Origin: a virus
Length of the DNA: 64,000 nt
Virus record (IMG/VR): IMGVR_UViG_3300035187_002824
Span: 1 to 64,000 of that record
Direction: 5' to 3' (one strand)
A model generated the notes under the pieces. The model was given only the letters and a program-made list of their open reading frames with translations, ran no database searches and was not told where the DNA came from. Made by a program: the position numbers and the translations under genes. Shown in pieces: positions 17,701-27,600 of this stretch; position 1 is the stretch's first letter; each line of letters opens with the position of its first letter.

Positions 17701-20700
17701 CTGTTTTTCTTTTCGCAGTTCTAGTGCCTTCATCTTCGATGTTTGAGAATTCAGGATCTGCTACTTTCTCAAGTTCAGCTTTTATGAAATTCTTCATATC
17801 GTTCACAGCCTTCTCCCTTGCTTGTTCTGGAAGAGACTGGAAGTATTCTGTAGTCTGAAAGAATCCAATTGCATTCGCCACAGCCTGTGCTACTGATCCG
17901 GATGTTTCTATTGTTTTAGCTGCGAGCTCAATCATACCATCCCATGCTTTAAGCAGTAGCTTGTTAGCTCCGGCTGCACCAGCCATATCTTTCATGAATT
18001 GCTCCGGCATCTTTAATTTCCGGGTAGCGTCTGCAACCTTCTTGAATTTATCTTTGATGGAAGTAGATTCTTCTTTAGTCTGCTTCTCTGCAAACATTCT
18101 GTCAAACACTTCTCTTACATCTTCATCAATCTTTACATTGATTGGAGATCCTTTAAGTGCAGAATAAATTTCAGTGAACCAATCCTTCATTCTATCGAAC
18201 ACTGACTTCAATTCAGGAGATGGAGCTTTACCATCTCTCATGTATCTCTCACCTGCACGAGCAACTTTCTCTTCAGCTTTAACGTCCCATACTCCATCTT
18301 TAACTCCAGCCCATTGCTCAAGAGTTTTAATGTCCTCATCTATCTGTGACTTCAATTCTGGAGTTGATGCGTTATCTCTTGCTTCATAAATGTCACGTCT
18401 GAAGCCATGGAACAATTCATGGATGAGTGTGCTTATGTCTGCAGATTCAAACGCATGTATGATGTATGCAGAGTTATCACCAAACTCTATAGCACCTTTC
18501 TCTCCTTGGGAAAGTTTCTTTGTAATGTCGACAGTTCTGTTCTCTGCAGGTTTACCCTGCATCTTTCTGTTTACAGTATTGATCGACATGGTCCATCCGC
18601 CGTTCTCTGCTTTAGAGTCAAGAACGATTCTGTCTCCCGGATTCATATCGATTGTTTCAATCATGGTTTCTTCCGGAGATATCATCTCTCTTTCTTCGTC
18701 AGAAAGTAATGATCTTTCAGATACATTTCTTGCCTCAACCTCGCCTGATGACTTGGTGTATATTTTTTTTGCAGTAGGTTTTGAATATCCAGCTGCAACA
18801 AAATCTTCCGGCGCTGACCCTGGTTGAAAACCTTCTTGCTTCTGGATAAAATGTTGTACTTCGTGACGCAACGTGAGATACATATCAGCTATAGATCCAG
18901 CGCGTACAGCAATCTTGTTGTTCGATAGATCAGCATAACCCAGAGCTTTGGCTTCTGCGAGCTCTGAGTTCTTTGAATCCTGTATTTCTATTTCAATATC
19001 CTTAAGGAATGGATGTGATTCATAAAGCTCATTCCATTCAAGGACTTCAGAAAGTTTCTTTGTTCCCGGAACAACATCACCGTTATCATTCGATGATGGC
19101 TTGAATACAACATTGTCTTGACCTGGAACTTCTGTCTTCCATTTGTCATCAGCTCTGTCATAGTACCATCCGGTTTTTTGCCACACACTAGTAGCATCAG
19201 ATCCTGAATCCTGAAGCTTTTTAGCTGAAGATAAATCAGTCTTCTGCTTAGGTGTAAGGTTGGATCCTTCTCCTACGAACTGGTATAATACTGGTTGGTC
19301 AACCAGATCTTCCGGTGAAGATTCCTGGGCAGACTTATCTGCATACCATTCGTCAATATCTTTTCCGGTTTGTTTGGACCATACTTTTGCTCTTGCCTCG
19401 GCAAGTGATAATGCTGCACTTATCTGATCAGTGTCAGCTTTACCTTCAAAAGCTACATTGACAGATTGTTCAAACGCTTCTCTGTTTGGTGATGGAACTT
19501 TTACTGTTTCCGGTTTTATTTCTTCTTGAACAGGTTGTTGCACTTGTTCTTCTTTGGCGAGCTCTGCTTGTACCTCCGGCTTTGATGCAGTCTTTGATAC
19601 AGCATTAGCAACTGAGTTCACAACATTGCCTATTACTTCTGCGACAATAGGGTCTACTTTCTTCTTCTGTTCCTCAGTGAGTGTTTTATACTTTGACTTG
19701 AATACATCCATTGATGAGTTGTATCCAAATGCAGCACCCATAACAAATGATCCGACAAGGAACTCTTGCCAAGATTCCATGTCAGGAAACTTTTCCTTTA
19801 CAGCATCGATGAACGATTGACCATTCTCTGTTTCAAGATAAATGTTCGTGAGCTCTTCACCTAATTCCTGTCCGGTCTCACCAATACCACGAGATACTAC
19901 TGCACCGGTTTTATCAACAGAAGAAGCAATAGCTTTCACCCCTCTATCTGTTAATAGTTTCTTTGTATACATGGCACCTTTCTCAGTAGCAGCAACACTC
20001 AGTGCTTTACCAATAAACGGCTCAACAGCTTGACCTAAAATTGATCCGGCAAAACCGGCTGCGAAGTTAAGTTGATCTTCATTATTTGTGAAGATATTCC
20101 CAGCCATCTCAAATGAATACGCTTCATCAAGAGCCTTTCCTATTGCTTTAGCAATCTTGCTGTTTGAGTTTACAAAAGAGGAAACATATGCAGCTTCAAG
20201 AGATGTTGCTTTCCCGGCTTTATCTATGGCGGACAATCCTTTCTGAAGCGATCCTAAAGCTGGTACATTTCTTGTCATCAGCAATGGTATCATTATACCA
20301 CCTGTAGTTCCTGCGAGCTCACCCAATCTATCAGCATCAAAGTCTGTAACCCATGAAGCTGGATTGTACCACTTGAAATCAGATTGCATTAAAGGATCAG
20401 GAGTGGATTGCTCTATGTTTGCGCCAAGCTGAGCTTGGTTTATATTCTCGTTCTTTACCCCGATGTCATTCAACATAGACACGACAAGAGCATTCCTGTC
20501 TGAGTATTTTGTACTCTTTGTTCCTTCAACATTTGGAGATATCATTGACAGAGCAGACTCTGTTGCGCTGGCAGCAAAACCAGGTTCATTACCAAATCCG
20601 GAAATGGATGAGTTGAGGAAGAACAATGGAGCCATCACCTGAAGATCTCTCTTCAATCTGTAGTAACGATCTCTGTCATCATCTTTGAGTGCATCTCCTG

Positions 20701-21982
20701 CAATAGGGATCTGTGAAAGGAAATCCTTTGGAGCATCCATAGCTCCGCCGTAACTCTGAGACAACGTAATATATTCGTCATACATTGTTTTGTACCACAG
20801 TTCGAACTTCTCTTTCTCAGACAATCCAGATGGCAATGCATCAAGAAGTTTGATTGAGGAATCAGAAACGGTATTCTTTACTTCATCAATAGTAGGGATA
20901 GCGGAGAAGAAGTCTCCGCGCATAGCTTTGTATTCGTCGAGTTTATTCTCGTAGAAATCCCTCTGCGATGGCGTGAGATTTCTTTCGAGCATCTTCTCCA
21001 TTTGAGATACAGCAGCATCAACATTCTGATATCTCTTGTTACGGAATTCATTATACTGCTTCTCGTATTCTCGGTACTTCTGTCCAAAGTAATTATCATC
21101 CGAATATCCAGGAACAGACTTGAGTCTTTCCATTTCTGATTTAAGGAAATATTCTTTCGACACAAGATTCATGTAGTCCTGATTGATACCATCGCCACCG
21201 AAGAAAGATACTCCAGTGTTCGGATCTACATCTTGATTAGTAGCAAGAGATCTAGCCATCTCACGTTTTTGAGATGACATATATTGATCAACAGTTTTAC
21301 CTTGAGCCTCAGCCTTCTTCTTTTCTACAGCTGTAGTCAATGCAAAATTATAGAAGTTGTCATACGTTGATTTATTCTGACGAAAGAACTCTGACTGGTT
21401 TATACCTTGCGATGCGGTCTGATCAGCACCGGTTGATACATCAGGATTCAATGGGTCATAAACTTCTTCTGTAGCTTGTTGTTGAGGCAATAGCTTATTA
21501 AGCTCACTGAGCATTTTCTTTTGCTGATCATCGAGATAATAATCTGCAGGCTTGATGTTTGAAGCAATTGACTTTACATCAAACGGAGATTGCTCGGCAC
21601 CTTGTTGTTCAACACCTGCTCCGAAAGCTTCATTGAATAAAGAAGATACTTCAGTTTCTGTTGTTGGAGTTGCTGGTGTTCCCTCCCAGACTTGCTGAAA
21701 ATTTGATTGGACCGATTGTTGCGCTGAAGGAGCAGGTTGCCCATTTACTGAAAACGTTGCTCCATATCCGCCACCATTTTCTGCTGTCACCTCCACCGGT
21801 GTGGCTTGCTGTATTGCTGGTGAAGGTTCCGCTTTTTTTAATGGCACACCTCCTGCAGGGATCTCATCATCAATCTCACCGGCAGCAGATGACGTTGGTG
21901 CAACATTAACTTTTGCTGTAGTACTTTTTAATGGAACTCCACCTGCCGGGATTTCATCATCCAATTCATTTCCGTTGCTCAT
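14738..21982 (-). CDS. giant polyvalent/ejected internal virion protein with two zincin motifs
   Basis: 2414 residues. The N-terminus has a duplicated DDEIPAGGVPLK motif (residues 8 and 38). The middle carries two HExxH sites: HEVQH at ~1040 followed by GEVEAR, and HELFH at ~1188 followed by EEKVARAGERYM. Both resemble zincin domains of phage polyvalent proteins. The C-terminal region (about residues 2050-2200, including GWLPYSIKIGDKYYSYQFSP) matches my memory of large polyvalent-protein-associated domain 38. By position it corresponds to T7 gp16, the last ejected core protein. I see no RNA polymerase DxDxD-type motif. Confidence 0.75.
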   Translation of the reverse strand: MSNGNELDDEIPAGGVPLKSTTAKVNVAPTSSAAGEIDDEIPAGGVPLKKAEPSPAIQQATPVEVTAENGGGYGATFSVNGQPAPSAQQSVQSNFQQVWEGTPATPTTETEVSSLFNEAFGAGVEQQGAEQSPFDVKSIASNIKPADYYLDDQQKKMLSELNKLLPQQQATEEVYDPLNPDVSTGADQTASQGINQSEFFRQNKSTYDNFYNFALTTAVEKKKAEAQGKTVDQYMSSQKREMARSLATNQDVDPNTGVSFFGGDGINQDYMNLVSKEYFLKSEMERLKSVPGYSDDNYFGQKYREYEKQYNEFRNKRYQNVDAAVSQMEKMLERNLTPSQRDFYENKLDEYKAMRGDFFSAIPTIDEVKNTVSDSSIKLLDALPSGLSEKEKFELWYKTMYDEYITLSQSYGGAMDAPKDFLSQIPIAGDALKDDDRDRYYRLKRDLQVMAPLFFLNSSISGFGNEPGFAASATESALSMISPNVEGTKSTKYSDRNALVVSMLNDIGVKNENINQAQLGANIEQSTPDPLMQSDFKWYNPASWVTDFDADRLGELAGTTGGIMIPLLMTRNVPALGSLQKGLSAIDKAGKATSLEAAYVSSFVNSNSKIAKAIGKALDEAYSFEMAGNIFTNNEDQLNFAAGFAGSILGQAVEPFIGKALSVAATEKGAMYTKKLLTDRGVKAIASSVDKTGAVVSRGIGETGQELGEELTNIYLETENGQSFIDAVKEKFPDMESWQEFLVGSFVMGAAFGYNSSMDVFKSKYKTLTEEQKKKVDPIVAEVIGNVVNSVANAVSKTASKPEVQAELAKEEQVQQPVQEEIKPETVKVPSPNREAFEQSVNVAFEGKADTDQISAALSLAEARAKVWSKQTGKDIDEWYADKSAQESSPEDLVDQPVLYQFVGEGSNLTPKQKTDLSSAKKLQDSGSDATSVWQKTGWYYDRADDKWKTEVPGQDNVVFKPSSNDNGDVVPGTKKLSEVLEWNELYESHPFLKDIEIEIQDSKNSELAEAKALGYADLSNNKIAVRAGSIADMYLTLRHEVQHFIQKQEGFQPGSAPEDFVAAGYSKPTAKKIYTKSSGEVEARNVSERSLLSDEEREMISPEETMIETIDMNPGDRIVLDSKAENGGWTMSINTVNRKMQGKPAENRTVDITKKLSQGEKGAIEFGDNSAYIIHAFESADISTLIHELFHGFRRDIYEARDNASTPELKSQIDEDIKTLEQWAGVKDGVWDVKAEEKVARAGERYMRDGKAPSPELKSVFDRMKDWFTEIYSALKGSPINVKIDEDVREVFDRMFAEKQTKEESTSIKDKFKKVADATRKLKMPEQFMKDMAGAAGANKLLLKAWDGMIELAAKTIETSGSVAQAVANAIGFFQTTEYFQSLPEQAREKAVNDMKNFIKAELEKVADPEFSNIEDEGTRTAKRKTAERLLSNEKELTEQAAEAVKEVETYYQRSRSINEQEAKNIIDKFGVDVATTIAMNKRNGLDAAVRITLASMIVKSSEEMAKDFESKGEQVSADRVRERSVEITNFMMKFATELGRGVDALKILNEFSPKQFLALMNVQNNKIRSNIEKNREKINEFISLYEKSMDNVIKSLPKTIDEAVQNQVDKPAKQSPEKSKEELSNTLNSILKDGVTDKLVETIAKDYGLSKDVASKIAKDVVDKVTTQKNDASKVVSDNAPVVNRKLKKAIDDILGDGSLMTRDEIENIIKKEYGIKDPDKDFVSYIESLQEKLKNLKTDAAKRKVAIEIMKSMYNYSVYGSKDAKNKIPVPPSDLMWSMWYANTLSSIDTQKLNFNANLIKSLVEMPINSILALTPRLKSEASNIPGIKVGKSKVLTYPDMKRAVSIWKAFATGVGTKGVSEAASTIAYGPSSTIRSDLTGIENVVNPLEDVRYKGGSINPLNYLKYVGRFMAATDEIFFSGAEAVKLYEIVHMEGRNKGLSGKALNDFVNEKMGYTKKEWSETIAEATKDVESDMKYMGENYSPTKKRAMTYRRAWEIWENKVDAHYIERAKNYGRKFTYNYKPQGVLGIVAELINNGVKKMPALRLVVPFTKVVANVFNEMLGYTPFGIPGVRRENEREEQARSALKVVVGSTLLTAVALAYDDDDDSGFKIYGKGPTDWDKQAQLRETGWLPYSIKIGDKYYSYQFSPLFAVLSFAGNTADHRRWSDQNESDILTESAFVLQRSVSGMLEQSYLTGINGFLSGLVDSKGDMNAFEKTVGNLTRPLSGFIPWKGLLSNIDRMTDSNVYRRDDLLSMIAANIPFVRRASGEKLNALGEPIKYGDRFSQEVKEHPVYTPLIKRGLFIPDYNKGQELPDGTKITDDQYWDIIKQSGTEAKQFLLDTGLDKIATMSDTQAQEYLNKIFSRFRRKALMQLWMGKNSVIDQGNEFNDAIMVRESDPEPPQVTKLY

Positions 21983-23964
21983 TGCTGATATTTTAAGCGT
22001 TCTTTAGACATCTCTTCATCGTAGATTGTATGGCCTTTAGCTTGCGCCTCTTTGTAAGTTTCAGGATCAGAGATTGTGTACTCAGTACCAGATCTTGTTA
22101 CCGCCACAACCTTCTTACCTTCTGGCCATGCTGCCTCTTGTGATTTCTTTGTTGTACTGTATGAGTCTTCAGCCACATTTTTAACTGTAGCATTAGAGTT
22201 TTGTTCCTGATATTTATATGCAGCACCAGCATCTGAAGCAGTGAAAGTAGAATGATTATTTCTTGTGTCTACAGCTGCAGGTATTCTTTGAGTAGTCTTA
22301 ACTGTTTTCACAACCTGACCAGTCACAGGATCTGTTACCTGTATCTCTTTCTCAACATTGAAATAACCAACGGCAACACGGACAACTTCTTCTTTACCGT
22401 TTGCGCCTTTCACTTTCATATCACTGAATTCAGTTGGAACAAACGCTCCGTCTTTAGGTAATTCTTTATCAACAACATTACCATTAGAATCATAGATGAT
22501 GGCACTACTTAAGTAAACCGGTTTTGCGTTTGATTTAGCGCCGGTGGCAACAGCATTATTTGTATTGAACAACATGCCGTCATCCTGTTTGTTTACAACG
22601 TAATACCCATCAGCGCCTTTGCGAACATATTGTCCTTCGTTCATTTTTATGTAAGCAGAAACTTTGTCTGCGCCATACTTCTTGATGTACTCATCAGGAA
22701 TCTTAAGACCAGATTCGTTGGCAAAGTTGTTTACTTTATTTTGCTGAACAGTAAGGTTTTCTACTTTCTGTTCGTAACCAGCTCCGCCCCTTGTAGGTGT
22801 TGATACAGTACGTATGTCAGACTCTTGGATATCAGGCATCATTGCCTTGAGTCTTTTGTAGATCATGTCCTCAGTAACCCATGGAACATTATAATATTGA
22901 CCTCCTTCAGCTTTCAATTGCTTAGCTATTTCTCTGGCACCTTTCTCGATAGTTTCGTAACGAGATTTTCTAGCAAGATCATATTCTCCTTGAGCTGCAA
23001 ATTTACCCCAGTTCTCGTTAACCTGACGTTCAAGTTCAGGAAGGATTTGAGACTTAAGTTTCTCATCGAGAGACATTGTACCTACAAGCTCATTGAGATT
23101 CTTACGTATGTTTACATCAACTTTTCCGTTGGCAAAATCTTCAATACCTTTTTTGTATTCACGGTACTTCTGCATTGTGTCGGCTGAATACGTACCTTTT
23201 CCTTCTTTATCGTCCTTCTCAATAGTAGCCATGATGTCGGTGATATTGTCTATCTCCTTAGCTACTGTATTGTAGTTATCAAGTGTTTGAGCAAAGTTTC
23301 TACCAAGAGCTGATCGAGGATCCTGCAGCATTACAGCCCACTTATCTCCGTACATCTTCTTTGATTCATCTACATACTTATTTACAGTAGCGTAGAATTC
23401 GTCCTGAAGTGCACCTGTCCATCTAGCTTCTTTTGTTGTAGGAGCTTCAGGCATATCGAACTTTGAAAGAGCTGCAGCCCTTGCTGCGATAGCAGCTTTC
23501 TGAGCACGGTCTCTTGCATCGACAAGACCCCATGGCATGTATCCACCTGATCTTACAAAGATCGGATTGTTCCCAACTATCCTTCCGGAGTAATTCCCCT
23601 TAAGAATTGGATCCTCAAGACCAGGCATATACTCTGTTCTGTCAAGCTTTTCTATAGCAGGAAGAGGGAGTTGTGAGTCTATGTTGGCAAGAAGATCTTT
23701 ATCCATTGTGGATAAAGCTTGAAGGTCCGCGCCAGAAAGGATGTTGTCAATAGATACATATCTCTCCCCGTTATTCGGAGGTAAGGTTAATCCAGGAACT
23801 GGAGATTGAACTGGTTGAGTAGGTGTTACCTGTGGTATTTCAATAGGAACTGGAGGCGGTGTAGCTGGTGTACCAGCAGTTGGCAATACAAATTCAGTCT
23901 GAGGCTGCGCACTCAGATTCCCGGCTTCGAGGTCCTGGTTTAGGTAATCAATAGGATCTGGCAT
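21979..23964 (-). CDS. internal virion protein (gp15-like by position)
   Basis: 661 residues. A Pro/Thr-rich N-terminus is followed by long charged helical stretches and a C-terminal segment of short strands (GSKKVVAVTRSGTEYTI-like). It overlaps the giant protein by 4 nt and the next upstream gene by one base. Order nozzle, 228-residue, 661-residue, 2414-residue mirrors T7 gp12-gp14-gp15-gp16, so an internal core or ejected protein is likely. No sequence family recognised. Confidence 0.65.
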   Translation of the reverse strand: MPDPIDYLNQDLEAGNLSAQPQTEFVLPTAGTPATPPPVPIEIPQVTPTQPVQSPVPGLTLPPNNGERYVSIDNILSGADLQALSTMDKDLLANIDSQLPLPAIEKLDRTEYMPGLEDPILKGNYSGRIVGNNPIFVRSGGYMPWGLVDARDRAQKAAIAARAAALSKFDMPEAPTTKEARWTGALQDEFYATVNKYVDESKKMYGDKWAVMLQDPRSALGRNFAQTLDNYNTVAKEIDNITDIMATIEKDDKEGKGTYSADTMQKYREYKKGIEDFANGKVDVNIRKNLNELVGTMSLDEKLKSQILPELERQVNENWGKFAAQGEYDLARKSRYETIEKGAREIAKQLKAEGGQYYNVPWVTEDMIYKRLKAMMPDIQESDIRTVSTPTRGGAGYEQKVENLTVQQNKVNNFANESGLKIPDEYIKKYGADKVSAYIKMNEGQYVRKGADGYYVVNKQDDGMLFNTNNAVATGAKSNAKPVYLSSAIIYDSNGNVVDKELPKDGAFVPTEFSDMKVKGANGKEEVVRVAVGYFNVEKEIQVTDPVTGQVVKTVKTTQRIPAAVDTRNNHSTFTASDAGAAYKYQEQNSNATVKNVAEDSYSTTKKSQEAAWPEGKKVVAVTRSGTEYTISDPETYKEAQAKGHTIYDEEMSKERLKYQQ

Positions 23965-24650
23965 TACACTACGTTTTCTGGAGCTGTCATTGAATCAACC
24001 CCGGTTCCTTCTACGCCTTTGTTTTGAAAAAGGTTCTGAAGCAATGATTGAACTTTGTTTCCACCCTTATTGAGTAACTCATCATACTTTCCGGAAGCTA
24101 CTCCTGACATGATGTTCATGGTATTTTCTTTACCATACTGAGCTTCCTCGGCAGCGGCTTGTGCTTTATCAAGAAGCGTGAGCTCAAGTTTACGCTGAGA
24201 CAATCTATCAAGCATCTGGTCTTGAAGACTGGTGTAGAACGGTATGCGTGTTTGCGCTTGAGCAACAGCGTTATTAACACCTTGCTGTTGCATCTTCTGA
24301 GACTTCAATAAAGCATCAACAGTCTGACCGGCATTCCCGCCAGTAGATCTAACAAGAGAGCCTCTTGTGGCTTCAGCTGCATCAGCAACTTCTCCAATGG
24401 CGGCTTGAGTAGTGATGTCGGTTCCCATCTCTGTAGACATTCGCTTAGCTCTAATCTCTTCGAGAAGAGCACGTTGCTCAGGATCTTCCATTAATGGCCT
24501 GGCATTGTCAGCTTTATTCTTAGCAACGGAAGTATCGACTAGATTACCAAAGGCAGAGCCAATACCCATACCTACTGATGTTCCGACACCTGGCGCTACA
24601 GAACCTGCTGCTGCACCTAATAAGGATCCTATGGCTGCACCTCTTGACAT
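23964..24650 (-). CDS. glycine-zipper internal virion protein (gp14-like by position)
   Basis: 228 residues. The N-terminal ~40 residues form a Gly/Ala zipper (GSLLGAAAGSVAPG, then VGMGIGSAFG) typical of membrane-inserting ejected proteins, followed by helical Ala/Gln-rich segments (QTVDALLKSQKMQQQGVNNA). In podoviruses such proteins build a pore in the outer membrane during DNA ejection. Assignment is by composition and gene order. Confidence 0.65.
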   Translation of the reverse strand: MSRGAAIGSLLGAAAGSVAPGVGTSVGMGIGSAFGNLVDTSVAKNKADNARPLMEDPEQRALLEEIRAKRMSTEMGTDITTQAAIGEVADAAEATRGSLVRSTGGNAGQTVDALLKSQKMQQQGVNNAVAQAQTRIPFYTSLQDQMLDRLSQRKLELTLLDKAQAAAEEAQYGKENTMNIMSGVASGKYDELLNKGGNKVQSLLQNLFQNKGVEGTGVDSMTAPENVV

Positions 24651-27600
24651 TACTTAAGAATTTTAAATTGAACCTCTACATCTATCACGCCGAACTCGGA
24701 TGCTAAGTTATGAATTATACGGTACAGAAGCAAACGACCTTGTACTCTCGACCTTTTGAAATCGTAGTTATAATCCTTCCTCGGGATGCCCTGCTCCCAC
24801 CCTCCATAATTCTTCAAGAACAATGGACCTTTAGAGGCCAGGTCTAGCCTACACATCACGGAACCGTTCTCATCGATAAATTGTATCTCATCAGGCTTTG
24901 ATCCTCTCAATGTCTTAGCGCGGAACCGGATGAATTCCTTCTCATCCTTTTGCTGAGCAGAGAACGGAGCTTCTACCATGCATTGAATTGGAGAGCCATT
25001 GATAATGTATCCTCGATCAAGAACAAATGTTCCGCCATCTCTTGAACCGTATGATACATCCCCATCGGAAGCGTATCGTTCAAATCTGTACGTATACCTA
25101 CCATTCCAATGAGACTTCTTGGCAGAGAAAGCGAAAAGAATATTCTCTTTATCGCAGCAATCATCTATGGATTCAGCTTCGATTTGTATCCAGTACTCGT
25201 CATATGCTGAATCATAATGACCGGCAACAAGACTGTAGTACCCTGGAAGTACTCTCGATAAGGCTGGTTTAAGTTTAGAGCTGTAATCATTTTGTATATC
25301 AACAACTCTATTCATTGATAGCATGAATACGGATTCTTGGTTACCCCAGAAGCATGCATCAACTTTTTCTTCCCCGGCCTGTGATTGAATTGGTATGGAT
25401 GCGTCAGCTCTTGATCTCCACATTTCATCATTACATCCGATTGTTCTTGACAACCAGTATTCACCCTGTATTACAGCATCAGTCTGCATTACAGATATCT
25501 CATCAGCATTGATGTTTGAAAGTATTGATTTCTTTGTAAGGATTAAGCATACGCCTTTGTTTGTAACAGCGTATATGTTATCACCTTTGCCTTCAAACTT
25601 GGCATCGTAAGCGAATTTTATAGGACCGGTATCGTCATTCAAGTAATAAACAGTAGCCGCCAAGAATGTTTTTAAACCTGGAGCATCCTGTGAGTTTACA
25701 GCCCGAGGTAATGACGGGGCCACTGCTGTACAAAAATGTGTCTTCTCTTCAAACCCGACTTTAGGTTTACTTGTATGATCGATAGGAGATTCTTTGCTGT
25801 AGTCAACATTGAATGATTGAATAAATCTGAATCCACCATAGGTCCAGAGTAAGTGTTCATTTGGATAGTCGTTAAAATAATCAACGAATATGTTATTGTC
25901 ATTTGCGACATCGCTCATTCCGGATCCGAATGAAGAATCATCAAACCTATTTGGCCTCATGATATAGTGCGTCTTCGGATAGTATTGTGTTGAGTCGGCC
26001 AAGTTGAAAGCATAGTGTGTTGCTATCCTACTTTCGCAGCAGAACATAACAACAAGCTGACGTATGTATCCAAGGTTTGCTTGCTCGTCGTTTTGAATCT
26101 TGTTTACACCAGTAGTATCCCTTACGATATAATGGCGAGGATTCATTCTATACTGACGGAATGGGAATCCTAGATTCATTATGAATTGCTCATCCTTCTG
26201 GTCTTGATCGTCTTTACCATTTGCTTTCCTGTCTATAGGAGAGAATAGTGTTTCACCAACAGTGGTGTCTCCACCGAAAACAATGATTGGCATAGTATCG
26301 TCGTACTTCACAACAACGTAATGTTGATCGGGAACGTTAAACCCGGGGAGATTAAACTCTATTGTGAATTTACGATTGTCAGAAGACACTGAGTGATTGT
26401 AAACACCATATACATTTACTCCCCCAGATGTTGTATGGAATCCGTTGACAGCTATGTCGTTTACTATTGTGGTATAGTCTACCGCAGACTTATATGACAC
26501 ATCTATCCACGCGTATGAATTCCCGGCTTTATCTTTTATGTAAACGAATGCATCTCTGGAAGCGAATGGACCAGAAGAAGATCTATCAGAGATACAGTCT
26601 TCCCATCTCTCATCCACAAGTTCAAATGATTGATTGGCGGTGCCATCACCTAATCCGATTATAGATTCAAGTTTCTGGTAGTGTCCAGTAGAAAGATACT
26701 CATTGATGTTCTCGTCTATTATCTGCTTGCCTTCAGCTATTATATTGATGATGTAGAATGGTTCGGTCCAGTCTCTCAATTCAGGATCGTTGAACTCGCT
26801 TCCGCTTGTTCCGCCAACTCCATAAGTCTGATACACTTGGGTATCAAGCTGTAACTCAACGTATGTATTCCGCCCTTCTGTTTGAGTTTTTACAGAGTTC
26901 AAATTGTACGCACCTGTTGTACCATTGATGGAGAATATTCCACCATTTACAGCGTGAGAGTTTCTGTATTTGTTGAATGCAACGTATCCACCTACACCAA
27001 CTCCGGATTCTCCCGGATTAATCTGGCCGGTATCAAATAATACTCTTGCGTAGGAGATCATGTCTACAATCCTGGATCTACGCTGAGGCAATGTATCTCC
27101 TTCGAAGTTGTACACTTCAGAGTAGAAGCCAAGAGGAGAAACAAATTCTATACGGTAGTTTCCGGGATTTGATATGATGTCGCTGAGCTGATCTCCAGAA
27201 GCTATGCCTGATGCAAAGTCCGGTGAATAGAACCACAACCTGTCAAGTCTTTTTGTGGCAAGAGCTTTGTTGCCAATGAAATCGAAATCACCAGAATTCA
27301 TGGCATACATACCTATACCCTGGGCGATAACTCTACCTGCTGCTTTCTTTCGAACAACAGAAAATGATTTCATCCATGCAGGGAAGTTTCTTACACCGGA
27401 AATAGCAATGCCTTTCGAGTAGTAATTATGGCGATAACATACTGGAGAATATCTGAGCCATGATGACCCATCATTTACTTCAACGTTAGCAAGGTATCCA
27501 GTGTTATCGTTTCTGTCGTTATTACCAACAGGTCCATATGGTGCGTATGGAGGTTTGACATCATTAAGGATTGTGACTTTTGCTCCGTAATCTTCAGGGT

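Noticed and set aside
14738-21982. Virion RNA polymerase, as in crAss-like phages
   Set aside because: I found no DxDxD/DFDGD-type catalytic motif. Zincin motifs and polyvalent-protein features explain the size better.
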